DNA of 5,990 bases from an uncultured Actinomycetes bacterium (lineage in GTDB: Bacteria > Actinomycetota > Acidimicrobiia > Acidimicrobiales > Acidimicrobilacustridaceae). Location of the stretch: the NCBI GenBank assembly GCA_945957335.1, contig CAMFLJ010000243.1, forward strand, positions 1-5,990. Reading direction: 5' to 3'. The notes below the pieces were generated by a model. It saw only the letters and a program-made list of their open reading frames with translations. It had not been told where the DNA came from and did not search any database. Below, one piece after another: positions 1 through 5,799 of this stretch (positions are counted from its first letter, which is position 1; each line of letters begins with the position of its first letter). The translations under genes were made by a program, and so were the position numbers.

Positions 1-29
1 CTCCATGGGCGCGGATCGAGCCACGGGGG

Positions 30-2927
30 TCAGGAGTCGGAGAAGGCGCTCACCGGGGGGCACGAGCAGAACACGTTGCGGTCGCCGTAGGCGCCGTCGA
101 TGCGGCTCACCGGCGGCCAGTACTTGGCGGCCGACGGCCCGGCCGGCCACACCGCGAGGTCGCGGGGGTAGGCGTGGTCCCACACGTCGGTGGCCACGTC
201 GGCGGCGGGATGCGGCGCGTTGACCAGGGGGTTGTCGTCGGCCGGCCACCGGCCCTGGGCCACCGCGTCGATCTCGGCCCGGATGGCGAGCATGGCGTCG
301 CAGAACCGGTCGAGCTCCACCTTGCTCTCGCTCTCGGTGCTCTCGACCATCAGCGTGCCGGCCACCGGGAACGACATGGTGGGGGCGTGGAAGCCGTAGT
401 CGATGAGCCGCTTGGCCACGTCGTCGACGGTGATGCCGGTGTCCTTGGTGATCGGGCGCAGGTCGAGGATGCACTCGTGGGCCACCCAGCCGCCCCGCCC
501 GGTGTAGAGCACCGGGTAGGCGCCGCCCAGGCGACGGGCGATGTAGTTGGCGTTGAGGATGGCCACCGACGTGGCCCGGCGCAGGCCCTCGGGGCCCATC
601 ATCGACACGTACGCCCACGGGATGGGCAGGATGCCGGCCGAGCCGTAGGGCGCGGCCGACACCGGCCCCACAACCGGGCCGAGGCCGTCGCCCTCGGAGC
701 GGTCGGGCCCGGCCGAGGGCACCACCGGGTGGCTCGGCAGGTACGGCGCCAGGTGGGCCCGCACCGCCACCGGCCCCACACCGGGGCCGCCGCCCCCGTG
801 GGGGATGCAGAAGGTCTTGTGCAGGTTGAGGTGGCTCACGTCGGCGCCGAAGGCACCCGGTCGGGCCAGTCCCACCAGCGCGTTGAGGTTGGCGCCGTCG
901 AGGTAGACCTGCCCGCCCGCCGCGTGGACGGCGTCGCAGATCTCGCCGATGGCCTCCTCGAACACGCCGTGCGTGGAGGGGTAGGTCACCATCAGCGCGG
1001 CGATCGAGTCGGCGTGGGCGTCGAGCTTGGCCCGCAGGTCGTCGAGGTCGACGTTGCCGTCGTCGTCGCACGCCACCACGACCACCCGCATGCCGACCAT
1101 GGCCGCGCTGGCCGCGTTGGTGCCGTGGGCCGAGGCGGGGATGAGGCACACGTCGCGGCCCTCGTCGCCGTTGGCCCGGTGGAAGGCCCGGATGGCGAGC
1201 AGGCCGGCGAACTCGCCCTGCGACCCGGCGTTGGGCTGCAGCGACACCCGGTCGTAGCCGGTGACCTCGGCGAGCCAGCGCTCGAGGTCGCCGATGAGGC
1301 TGAGGTAGCCCTGGGCGTCGGCGGCGGGGGCGTAGGGGTGGAGGTCCGCGAAGCCGGGCCAGGTGACCGGCTCCATCTCGGCGGCCGAGTTGAGCTTCAT
1401 GGTGCACGAGCCGAGCGGGATCATCGCCCGGTCGAGCGCGAGGTCGGCGTCGGAGAGGCGGCGCAGGTAGCGCACCATCTCGGTCTCGCTGCGGTGGGAG
1501 TGGAACACCGGGTGGGTGAGGTAGTCGGAGCTGCGGAGCAGCTCGGGCACCAGCGCGTCGGGTGTGGCGTCGTCGAGCTCGGCCACCGAGGCGGACACCC
1601 CGAACGCCTCCCAGACGGCCTCGACGGTGTCGGGGGTCGAGGTCTCGTCGAGGCTGAGCCCGACGATGCCGGGGGCGCTGTCGCGCAGGTCGAGGTCGAG
1701 GCCACGGGCCCGGGCCAGCAGCGCGGCCGAATCGGGCACGCTGACCGTGAGCGTGTCGAAGAACGACTCGTGGGCCACCTCGACCCCGCCGGCGCGCAGG
1801 CCGGCGGCGCAGATCGAGGTGAGGCGGTGCACCCGGGTGGCGATGCGGCGCAGGCCCTCGGGGCCGTGCCACACGGCGTAGAGGGCGGCCATGACGGCCA
1901 GTAGCACCTGGGCGGTGCAGATGTTGGAGGTGGCCTTCTCGCGCCGGATGTGCTGCTCGCGGGTCTGGAGGGCGAGGCGGTAGGCGGGGCGGCCGGCGGC
2001 GTCGATCGAGACCCCCACGAGGCGGCCGGGCAGGCTGCGGCGGTGCGCCTCGGTGGTGGCCAGGAACCCGGCGCTGGGGCCGCCGAAGCCCAACGGCACG
2101 CCGAACCGCTGCGACGAGCCGACCACCACGTCGGCGCCGAGCTCGCCCGGCGGGGTGAGGAGGGTGCACGCCAGGAGGTCGGTGGCGGCCACCACCAGCG
2201 CTCCCGCGGCGTGGGCCGACTCGATGATCGGGGCGATGTCGCGCACCCGGCCGCCGGAGCCGGGGTGGCACACCAGCACACCGAAGGTGCCCTCGGGCAG
2301 GGGACCGGCCGGGTCGGCCAGCACGACCTCGATGCCGAGCGGCTCGGCGCGGGTGGCGATGACCGCGTGGGTCTGCTCGTGGGTGTCGGGATCGACCACG
2401 AACACGTCGCCGGCCTTGGAGTTGGCCCGGTGCACCAGCGCCATGCCCTCGGCCGCGGCGGTGGCCTCGTCGAGCATCGAGGCGTTGGCGATCTCGGTGC
2501 CGGTGAGGTCGGTGACCATCGTCTGGAACGTGATCAGCGCCTCGAGTCGACCCTGGGAGATCTCGGGCTGGTAGGGCGTGTAGGCGGTGTACCAGGCCGG
2601 GTTCTCGAGCACGTTGCGGCGGATCACCGGCGGGGTGACCGTGCCGTACCAGCCGGTGCCGATCAGCGAGCGCCGGGGCCGGTTCTGCCCGGCCAGCTCG
2701 CGCAGGGCCGCCAGCACGGCCGCCTCGTCGCGGGCCGCCGGCAGGTCGGGCAGGCGGTCGTCGCGGATCGAGGGCGGCACGACGGCGTCGACCAGGGCGT
2801 CGAGCGACGGCAGGCCCAGCACCTCGAGCATCCCCGCCACCTGCGCGTCGGAGGGACCGATGTGGCGCCCGACGAACGAGGTCGGGTCGGCCAGGTCGGT
2901 GAGGGTGGGGCGGGAGGTGAGGGCCAC
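30..2927 (-). CDS. gcvP: Glycine dehydrogenase (decarboxylating), P-protein of the glycine cleavage system
   Basis: This PLP enzyme decarboxylates glycine and passes the aminomethyl group to lipoyl-GcvH. The product is 965 aa, close to the usual length of a single-chain P-protein (about 950-960). The N-terminus (FVGRHIGPSD, about residues 18-27) and YTPYQPEISQGRLE (116-129) are typical of the N-terminal half. PLGSCTMKLN (about 504-513), DGANLNA and HKTFCIPHGGGGPG mark the C-terminal catalytic half, with the PLP lysine at K704 in NLHKTF. The end, YGDRNVFCSCPP, is also characteristic. I chose the GTG at 2927 because AGGAG lies 6 nt upstream and because the family homology begins there. The reading frame stays open up to a GTG at 3005, but that extension encodes riboswitch RNA. 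gcvT and gcvH are not in the window. Expression is probably controlled by the glycine riboswitch just upstream. The stop (TGA, 32-30) is intact and the gene looks complete. Confidence 0.97.
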   Translation of the reverse strand: MALTSRPTLTDLADPTSFVGRHIGPSDAQVAGMLEVLGLPSLDALVDAVVPPSIRDDRLPDLPAARDEAAVLAALRELAGQNRPRRSLIGTGWYGTVTPPVIRRNVLENPAWYTAYTPYQPEISQGRLEALITFQTMVTDLTGTEIANASMLDEATAAAEGMALVHRANSKAGDVFVVDPDTHEQTHAVIATRAEPLGIEVVLADPAGPLPEGTFGVLVCHPGSGGRVRDIAPIIESAHAAGALVVAATDLLACTLLTPPGELGADVVVGSSQRFGVPLGFGGPSAGFLATTEAHRRSLPGRLVGVSIDAAGRPAYRLALQTREQHIRREKATSNICTAQVLLAVMAALYAVWHGPEGLRRIATRVHRLTSICAAGLRAGGVEVAHESFFDTLTVSVPDSAALLARARGLDLDLRDSAPGIVGLSLDETSTPDTVEAVWEAFGVSASVAELDDATPDALVPELLRSSDYLTHPVFHSHRSETEMVRYLRRLSDADLALDRAMIPLGSCTMKLNSAAEMEPVTWPGFADLHPYAPAADAQGYLSLIGDLERWLAEVTGYDRVSLQPNAGSQGEFAGLLAIRAFHRANGDEGRDVCLIPASAHGTNAASAAMVGMRVVVVACDDDGNVDLDDLRAKLDAHADSIAALMVTYPSTHGVFEEAIGEICDAVHAAGGQVYLDGANLNALVGLARPGAFGADVSHLNLHKTFCIPHGGGGPGVGPVAVRAHLAPYLPSHPVVPSAGPDRSEGDGLGPVVGPVSAAPYGSAGILPIPWAYVSMMGPEGLRRATSVAILNANYIARRLGGAYPVLYTGRGGWVAHECILDLRPITKDTGITVDDVAKRLIDYGFHAPTMSFPVAGTLMVESTESESKVELDRFCDAMLAIRAEIDAVAQGRWPADDNPLVNAPHPAADVATDVWDHAYPRDLAVWPAGPSAAKYWPPVSRIDGAYGDRNVFCSCPPVSAFSDS

Positions 2928-2933
2928 GGCGGT

Positions 2934-2938
2934 CTCCT
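2934..2938 (-). promoter_or_regulatory. Ribosome binding site of gcvP
   Basis: AGGAG on the minus strand lies 6 nt before the GTG at 2927. It decides the start against the upstream in-frame GTG at 3005, which falls inside the conserved 3' strand of glycine aptamer 2. Confidence 0.8.
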
Positions 2939-2944
2939 GGTGAG

Positions 2945-2961
2945 GCGCCGCGCAGCGGCGC
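2945..2961 (-). promoter_or_regulatory. Hairpin in the gcvP leader, candidate riboswitch expression platform
   Basis: A perfect 6-bp stem (GCGCCG with CGGCGC) closes a 5-nt loop. It sits between the end of glycine aptamer 2 (2989) and the gcvP Shine-Dalgarno sequence (2938), ending 6 nt before it. There is no U-tract, so a classical intrinsic terminator is unlikely; control of ribosome access is the more natural reading. The hairpin is seen directly, but its regulatory role is inferred from position. Confidence 0.4.
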
Positions 2962-2988
2962 TCGGGTGGGGACCCCGCTCTGTCGTGG

Positions 2989-3090
2989 GTACCTGAGAGT
3001 TTCACCCGGTCGACGGAGCCACGATGCTCGGTGACCTGGGCTTTCTCCTTCGGTGAGCCCGCCGGTGCTGCGGTGGCGGACTGCTCTCCA
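2989..3090 (-). ncRNA. Glycine riboswitch, aptamer 2 (gcvP-proximal)
   Basis: On the minus strand the element opens with GGAGAG (3089-3084), carries the conserved core ACCGAAGGAGAAAGCC, and closes with AAACTCTCAGGTAC (end at 2989). P1 forms from GAGAG and CTCTC. These are the signature elements of the glycine riboswitch family (gcvT element). It is the second aptamer of a tandem pair, and about 60 nt separate it from the gcvP start. In other bacteria such tandem switches usually turn glycine cleavage genes on when glycine binds; that direction is assumed here, not shown. Confidence 0.93.
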
Positions 3091-3114
3091 GAGGTGCCTG
3101 CGCCTGCGGTACGG

Positions 3115-3198
3115 GTGCCTGAGAGTTTCCCGGGGGGTTGCTCCTTCGGCGCCTCGGTGGCCCGGCTGGCCGGGTCGGTGAGGGCTCTCCCGCAGGCG
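3115..3198 (-). ncRNA. Glycine riboswitch, aptamer 1, with leader strand
   Basis: This is the first aptamer of the tandem pair: GGGAGAG (3191-3185), core GCGCCGAAGGAGCAACC, closing AAACTCTCAGGCAC (end at 3115). P1 is GAGAG with CTCTC. The 9 nt immediately before P1 (3198-3190, CGCCTGCGG) are exactly complementary to CCGCAGGCG in the linker between the aptamers (3109-3101). This can form the leader-linker (P0) helix known in full-length tandem glycine riboswitches. The transcript must therefore start at or upstream of 3198. Confidence 0.93.
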
Positions 3199-3223
3199 GT
3201 GATCGGCCTCGGTTGTGGGGGTG

Positions 3224-3229
3224 AGGCTA
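3224..3229 (-). promoter_or_regulatory. Candidate -10 box for the glycine riboswitch-gcvP transcript
   Basis: TAGCCT fits the actinobacterial TAnnnT pattern and would place transcription start near 3217, some 20 nt before the leader strand of the riboswitch. It overlaps the aldolase stop codon (TAG, 3229-3227). I see no convincing -35 element at 17-18 nt. Read-through from the aldolase gene is the alternative. Confidence 0.25.
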
Positions 3230-4024
3230 GTCCAGCAGGTCGGGCTCGTCGCGCAGGATGACGCTGTGGAGGGGCTGGAACGAGAACCAGCCGGCGAACG
3301 AGCTACCGACGCTCTGGTGGGTGGTGCGGGCGACGTCGGGCTCGATGAGGGTGGGCTCGCCGGCGGCCATGGCGAGCAGCTGCACCTGGCAGGTGCGCTC
3401 CATCGTGATGAACCACCATGCCGCCTCGTCGACCGAGTGGCCGACGGTGAGCAGCCCGTGGTTGCGCAGGACCGCAGCCTTCGCATCGCCGAGCGCGGCG
3501 GCGATGCGCTTGCCCTCGAGCGGGTCGAGCACGACACCGGTGAAGTCGTCGAACAGCACGTGGTCGTCGTAGAACGCGCACGAGTCCTGGGTGATGGGGT
3601 CGAGCAGCCGCCCCAGAGAGGAGAAGGCCCGGCCGTGCACCGAGTGGGTGTGGGCGGCGGCGACGACGTCGGGGCGGGCGGCGTGCACCTCGGAGTGGAT
3701 GGCGAAGGCGGCCTGGTTGATGGCGTGGTCGCCGTGGACGATGGTGCCGTCGTGGTCGACGCACACGAGGTCGGACACCCGGATCATCCGGAAGTCGACG
3801 CCGAACGGGTTCAGCCAGAACCGGTCTGGGAACTCGGGGTCGCGGACGGTGATGTGCCCGGCCACGCCCTCGCCGAAGCCGAAGCGCCCGAAGAGGCGGA
3901 ACGCGGCGGCGAGGCGCTGCTTGCGGTGCAGGCGCTCCTCGGCCGGGTCGTCGAAGGTCGGGAGCTCGTACGGCAACGGCTTGGCGTCGGCGTGGACGAT
4001 GGGCATCCGGTCGAGGTCGGGCAC
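3227..4024 (-). CDS. Class II aldolase/adducin family protein
   Basis: The 265-aa product belongs to the zinc-dependent family that includes L-fuculose-phosphate aldolase and L-ribulose-5-phosphate 4-epimerase. Visible family features are GHITVRDP near residues 56-63, NPFGVDF (72-78), a Glu in IHSEVH (E112) at the catalytic acid position, the zinc ligands HTH (H125, H127), and a third His in LRNHGLL (H189). One domain fills the chain. All expected metal ligands are present, so it is probably active, but the substrate cannot be read from sequence. I chose the GTG at 4024 because GGAGG lies 6 nt upstream. The ATG at 4006 is 24 nt from that site, too far to use it, and in-frame extension further upstream has no family homology and runs antisense through the cobalamin riboswitch. 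It lies upstream of gcvP on the same strand, about 30 nt from the glycine riboswitch; no functional link is evident. Confidence 0.92.
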   Translation of the reverse strand: MPDLDRMPIVHADAKPLPYELPTFDDPAEERLHRKQRLAAAFRLFGRFGFGEGVAGHITVRDPEFPDRFWLNPFGVDFRMIRVSDLVCVDHDGTIVHGDHAINQAAFAIHSEVHAARPDVVAAAHTHSVHGRAFSSLGRLLDPITQDSCAFYDDHVLFDDFTGVVLDPLEGKRIAAALGDAKAAVLRNHGLLTVGHSVDEAAWWFITMERTCQVQLLAMAAGEPTLIEPDVARTTHQSVGSSFAGWFSFQPLHSVILRDEPDLLD

Positions 4025-4030
4025 GGGGAA

Positions 4031-4035
4031 CCTCC
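4031..4035 (-). promoter_or_regulatory. Ribosome binding site of the aldolase-family gene
   Basis: GGAGG on the minus strand is followed by 6 nt and then GTG at 4024. It decides the start in favour of GTG over the in-frame ATG at 4006. Confidence 0.75.
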
Positions 4036-4074
4036 GGCGCAGTGGGGGAGCCGGCGGCCCCCTCGCGTGGGGCG

Positions 4075-4080
4075 AGTGTA
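4075..4080 (-). promoter_or_regulatory. Candidate -10 box of the aldolase-family gene
   Basis: TACACT is one of the few AT-containing hexamers in this GC-rich intergenic stretch and fits TAnnnT. It would give a leader of about 44 nt. No recognisable -35 lies at the proper distance, so this is tentative. Confidence 0.3.
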
Positions 4081-4153
4081 CGGGCCTCCGGCCGGCGGCG
4101 CGGCCCGCGGTCGCGGCGCCCGACGGCCGTGACGACCCCTCTGACCTGGGCAG

Positions 4154-4182
4154 TTGACGGCGGACGGTGCGGCTGGTTGTGT
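4154..4182 (+). promoter_or_regulatory. Candidate promoter of the first cobalamin riboswitch unit
   Basis: TTGACG (4154-4159) is a good -35 box. At 17 nt spacing the -10 position reads TTGTGT, a weak match. The main support is comparative: the same CAGTTGACGG occurs upstream of the second riboswitch at nearly the same distance from the aptamer (43 nt here, 42 nt there), while the intervening sequence differs. Transcription would begin near 4189, just before the aptamer. Confidence 0.5.
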
Positions 4183-4196
4183 GAGCGCCCACAACC
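4175..4196 (+). repeat. Inverted repeat just upstream of the first cobalamin aptamer
   Basis: Arms GGTTGTG and CACAACC form a perfect 7-bp dyad around an 8-nt centre. The repeat overlaps the predicted -10/start region and ends one base before the aptamer. The second riboswitch unit has no counterpart. It could be an operator or the first stem of the transcript. Confidence 0.5.
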
Positions 4197-4334
4197 GAGT
4201 TGGTGCCTGGTGAGGGGAAGTCCGGTGTGAATCCGGCGCTGTCCCGCAACCGTGTGCAGGGGTCACCACCCCTGCGAGTCGGATCACCGAGCCAGGCGCC
4301 GAGGCTCACCATGCACCGCCGCGGACAGCGGTGC
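4197..4334 (+). ncRNA. Cobalamin riboswitch 1
   Basis: Conserved blocks appear in the right order: GAGGGGAAGTCCGGTG, GAATCCGGCGCTGTCCCGCAA, then the B12-box region AGTCGGATCACCGAGCC. P2 is a 9-bp helix of GGTGCCTGG (4202-4210) with CCAGGCGCC (4292-4300), one pair being G-U. A peripheral hairpin (GCAGGGG/CCCCTGC, 4256-4275) lies between. Downstream, GCACCGC/GCGGTGC (4313-4334) forms a P13-type hairpin with loop CGCGGACA. Its CGCG can pair with the L5 loop TGTG (4226-4229) through two G-C and two G-U pairs, as in the known L5-L13 kissing loop. In this family cobalamin binding normally represses the downstream gene, here the secreted toroid at 4433. Confidence 0.95.
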
Positions 4335-4349
4335 CGAGCCCGACGAGCA

Positions 4350-4396
4350 GCCTCCTGGCGCCCTCCGGCGCATGGTGGGCACCCGGCGGGGGAGGC
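4350..4396 (+). promoter_or_regulatory. Putative expression platform of cobalamin riboswitch 1
   Basis: GCCTCC (4350-4355) can pair with GGAGGC (4391-4396), enclosing a smaller GCGCC/GGCGC hairpin. The block TGGTGGG...CGGGGGAGGC recurs after the second riboswitch. CCTCC could also mask the GAGGA ribosome site at 4421, giving a plausible translational switch. No U-tract follows. The pairings are visible; which one operates is inference. Confidence 0.4.
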
Positions 4397-4420
4397 ACCC
4401 CGTCGGCGGCCCGACCGATC

Positions 4421-4425
4421 GAGGA
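4421..4425 (+). promoter_or_regulatory. Ribosome binding site of the toroid gene
   Basis: GAGGA lies 7 nt before the ATG at 4433. It sits in the loop of a small CGAT/ATCG hairpin (4416-4429). Confidence 0.65.
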
Positions 4426-4432
4426 ATCGTCG

Positions 4433-5614
4433 ATGCCCGCACCGTCCCACCACCCGCTGCCCCGCCGCGGCCGAACACCCGCCCTGCTCGCCGCACTCGT
4501 CCTGGCGGCGGCCCTGCTCGTCCCGCTCGTCGGGCCCTCACCGGCCACCGCCGCCACCGCCTCGTCGAACGCGGCCGCGGCGTGGCTGGCCGGGCTCGTC
4601 GGCCCCGACGGCGCCGCGGTGAACCCGTCGAACGGCCAGCCCTCGCTGAGCGGCACCGTGCAGGTCGCGCTGGCGCTGGTGGCCAACCAGTCCGACCGAG
4701 GCACCATCGAGCGGGCGCTGACCTACATCGAGCCCAACGTCGGCACCTACGTCGTCAGCAACGGTGCCGACAACCCGGGCCGGCTGGGCTACCTGCTCGT
4801 GCTCGCCCACGCGACCGGCGGCGATCCCCGCGCCTTCGGCACCCCGGCCGTCGACCTCGTCGCCCGGCTCGAGGCCACCTACGGCATCGCCGAGACGGGC
4901 TTCTACGGCACGCCGGACCCGTACAACGCGGTGTTCAACCAGTCGCTCGCGGTCGTGGGCCTGGTGGCCGCCGGTCGGCCCGTGCCCGCCGCCGCGCTCA
5001 CCTGGCTGAGCGACCAGCAGTGCGACTCCGACAACTCCTCCGACGGCGGCTGGCAGGGCTACCGGGCCCCGTCCGGCGGCGGCCTCGTGGCCTGTGACCC
5101 GTCGAGCGGCATCGCCTACACGGGGGCCGACTCCAACAGCACCGCGATGGCGATCCAGGCCCTCGTGGCCGGCGGCGCGAGCGGGCCGGTCAGTTCCGGC
5201 ATGGCGTTCCTCGCCTCCACCCAGGCCCCGCGAACGGGTGGGTTCGGCTACTACGCCGGTGACACCGCCGACGACCCCAACTCCACCGCCCTCGGCATCC
5301 AGGCCGTCGTCGCCACCGGCGGCAACCCCTCGGGGCCGGCGTGGACCACGGCCGGGGGCAACCCGATGTCCGCCCTCGTCGCCTGGCAGCTCACCTCCGG
5401 CGCCGACGCCGGCGCCCTCGCCTCGCCCTACAGCGGGGGAGAGGCCGACTTCCTCGCCACCTTCCAGGGCCTGTGGGGCCTGGCCGAGGCCGCCTTCCCG
5501 TTCGCGCCGCTGCCGGGGCCGACCCCTCCGTCGACGACGACGACCACCACGATCCCGGACGGTCCCGTTCCGGTCGTGGAGGCCGTCTCCGTCACCCCTG
5601 CCTTCACCGGCTGA
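4433..5614 (+). CDS. Secreted alpha/alpha-toroid (prenyltransferase/squalene-cyclase repeat-like) protein under cobalamin riboswitch control; candidate corrinoid-binding protein
   Basis: The 393-aa product starts with a Sec-type signal: basic RRGR (11-14), hydrophobic core about 17-34, and Ala-x-Ala cleavage sites near 38-43. The mature part has roughly six similar amphipathic helices spaced 40-60 residues apart (around 72, 114, 165, 233, 281 and 340). The clearest pair is DSNSTAMAIQALVAGG (233-248) and DDPNSTALGIQAVVATGG (280-297), linked with DGGW (204-207) and GGFG (269-272). These resemble the inner helices and QW-like turns of alpha/alpha-toroids. The only two cysteines, C197 and C221, could form a disulfide. 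A Pro/Thr-rich linker (362-374) precedes a short tail ending TPAFTG; no membrane anchor or second domain follows. ATG is the only start between the riboswitch and the fold. Animal intrinsic factor and transcobalamin share this fold, and the riboswitch upstream suggests B12 capture; that function is inferred. Lipid-cyclase activity is less likely for a secreted protein without a DxDD-type acid motif. Confidence 0.85.
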   Translation: MPAPSHHPLPRRGRTPALLAALVLAAALLVPLVGPSPATAATASSNAAAAWLAGLVGPDGAAVNPSNGQPSLSGTVQVALALVANQSDRGTIERALTYIEPNVGTYVVSNGADNPGRLGYLLVLAHATGGDPRAFGTPAVDLVARLEATYGIAETGFYGTPDPYNAVFNQSLAVVGLVAAGRPVPAAALTWLSDQQCDSDNSSDGGWQGYRAPSGGGLVACDPSSGIAYTGADSNSTAMAIQALVAGGASGPVSSGMAFLASTQAPRTGGFGYYAGDTADDPNSTALGIQAVVATGGNPSGPAWTTAGGNPMSALVAWQLTSGADAGALASPYSGGEADFLATFQGLWGLAEAAFPFAPLPGPTPPSTTTTTTIPDGPVPVVEAVSVTPAFTG

Positions 5615-5620
5615 GACCTG

Positions 5621-5743
5621 GTCGGGGCGGCCCCGGGGGGGGGGGGCGCCCCCCCCCGGGGGGGGTGGGGGGCGCGGCGGGGGGGGGGGGGGGGGCCGCG
5701 CAGCCGGGTGGGGGGGGGGGGGGGGGGGGCGCGGGGGGAAGGG
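5621..5743. other. Extreme poly-G/poly-C low-complexity tract, probable assembly or sequencing artefact
   Basis: It contains G runs of 12 (5635-5646), 17 (5679-5695) and 20 (5710-5729), plus a C run of 9 (5649-5657), with almost no A or T. Nothing comparable occurs elsewhere in the window. Runs this long are rare in bacterial chromosomes but typical of two-colour Illumina no-signal calls or polymerase failure at a strong hairpin. A small CGGGG/CCCCG hairpin at 5623-5635 just after the stop could be the remnant of a true terminator. No gene is visible. Length and content here should not be trusted. Confidence 0.7.
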
Positions 5744-5757
5744 CCCGACCGGTGCAG

Positions 5758-5786
5758 TTGACGGATCCGCGGCGGGGTGGTCGGAT
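5758..5786 (+). promoter_or_regulatory. Candidate promoter of the second cobalamin riboswitch unit
   Basis: TTGACG (5758-5763) and TCGGAT (5781-5786) are separated by 17 nt. The -35 region (CAGTTGACGG) is identical to that of the first unit and stands at almost the same distance from its aptamer. Start of transcription would be near 5793. Confidence 0.5.
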
Positions 5787-5799
5787 GGCGCCTCGAAGC

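Noticed and set aside
174..1904. Long plus-strand open frame of 576 codons opposite gcvP
   Set aside because: It is the antisense shadow of gcvP: low-complexity Gly/Val/His/Arg-rich translation, no family features, while the minus strand encodes an unmistakable P-protein. The 348-codon frame at 1950-2996 is rejected for the same reason.
3215..4132. Plus-strand open frame of 305 codons opposite the aldolase gene
   Set aside because: The translation is a Val/Gly/Glu/Asp-rich antisense pattern typical of high-GC shadows, and the minus strand carries all class II aldolase motifs.
4331..4432. Upstream GTG extension of the toroid gene (34 codons)
   Set aside because: The GTG lies in the 3' strand of the P13-type hairpin, has no ribosome site, and would bury the signal peptide. 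ATG 4433 has GAGGA 7 nt upstream.
4025..4453. N-terminal extension of the aldolase frame by 143 codons
   Set aside because: It runs antisense through cobalamin riboswitch 1, has no family homology, and a good ribosome site marks GTG 4024.
5635..5740. Functional G-quadruplex or phase-variable G tract
   Set aside because: The runs lie outside any frame, several very long runs sit together, and artefact is the simpler explanation; kept only as an alternative in the finding on this tract.
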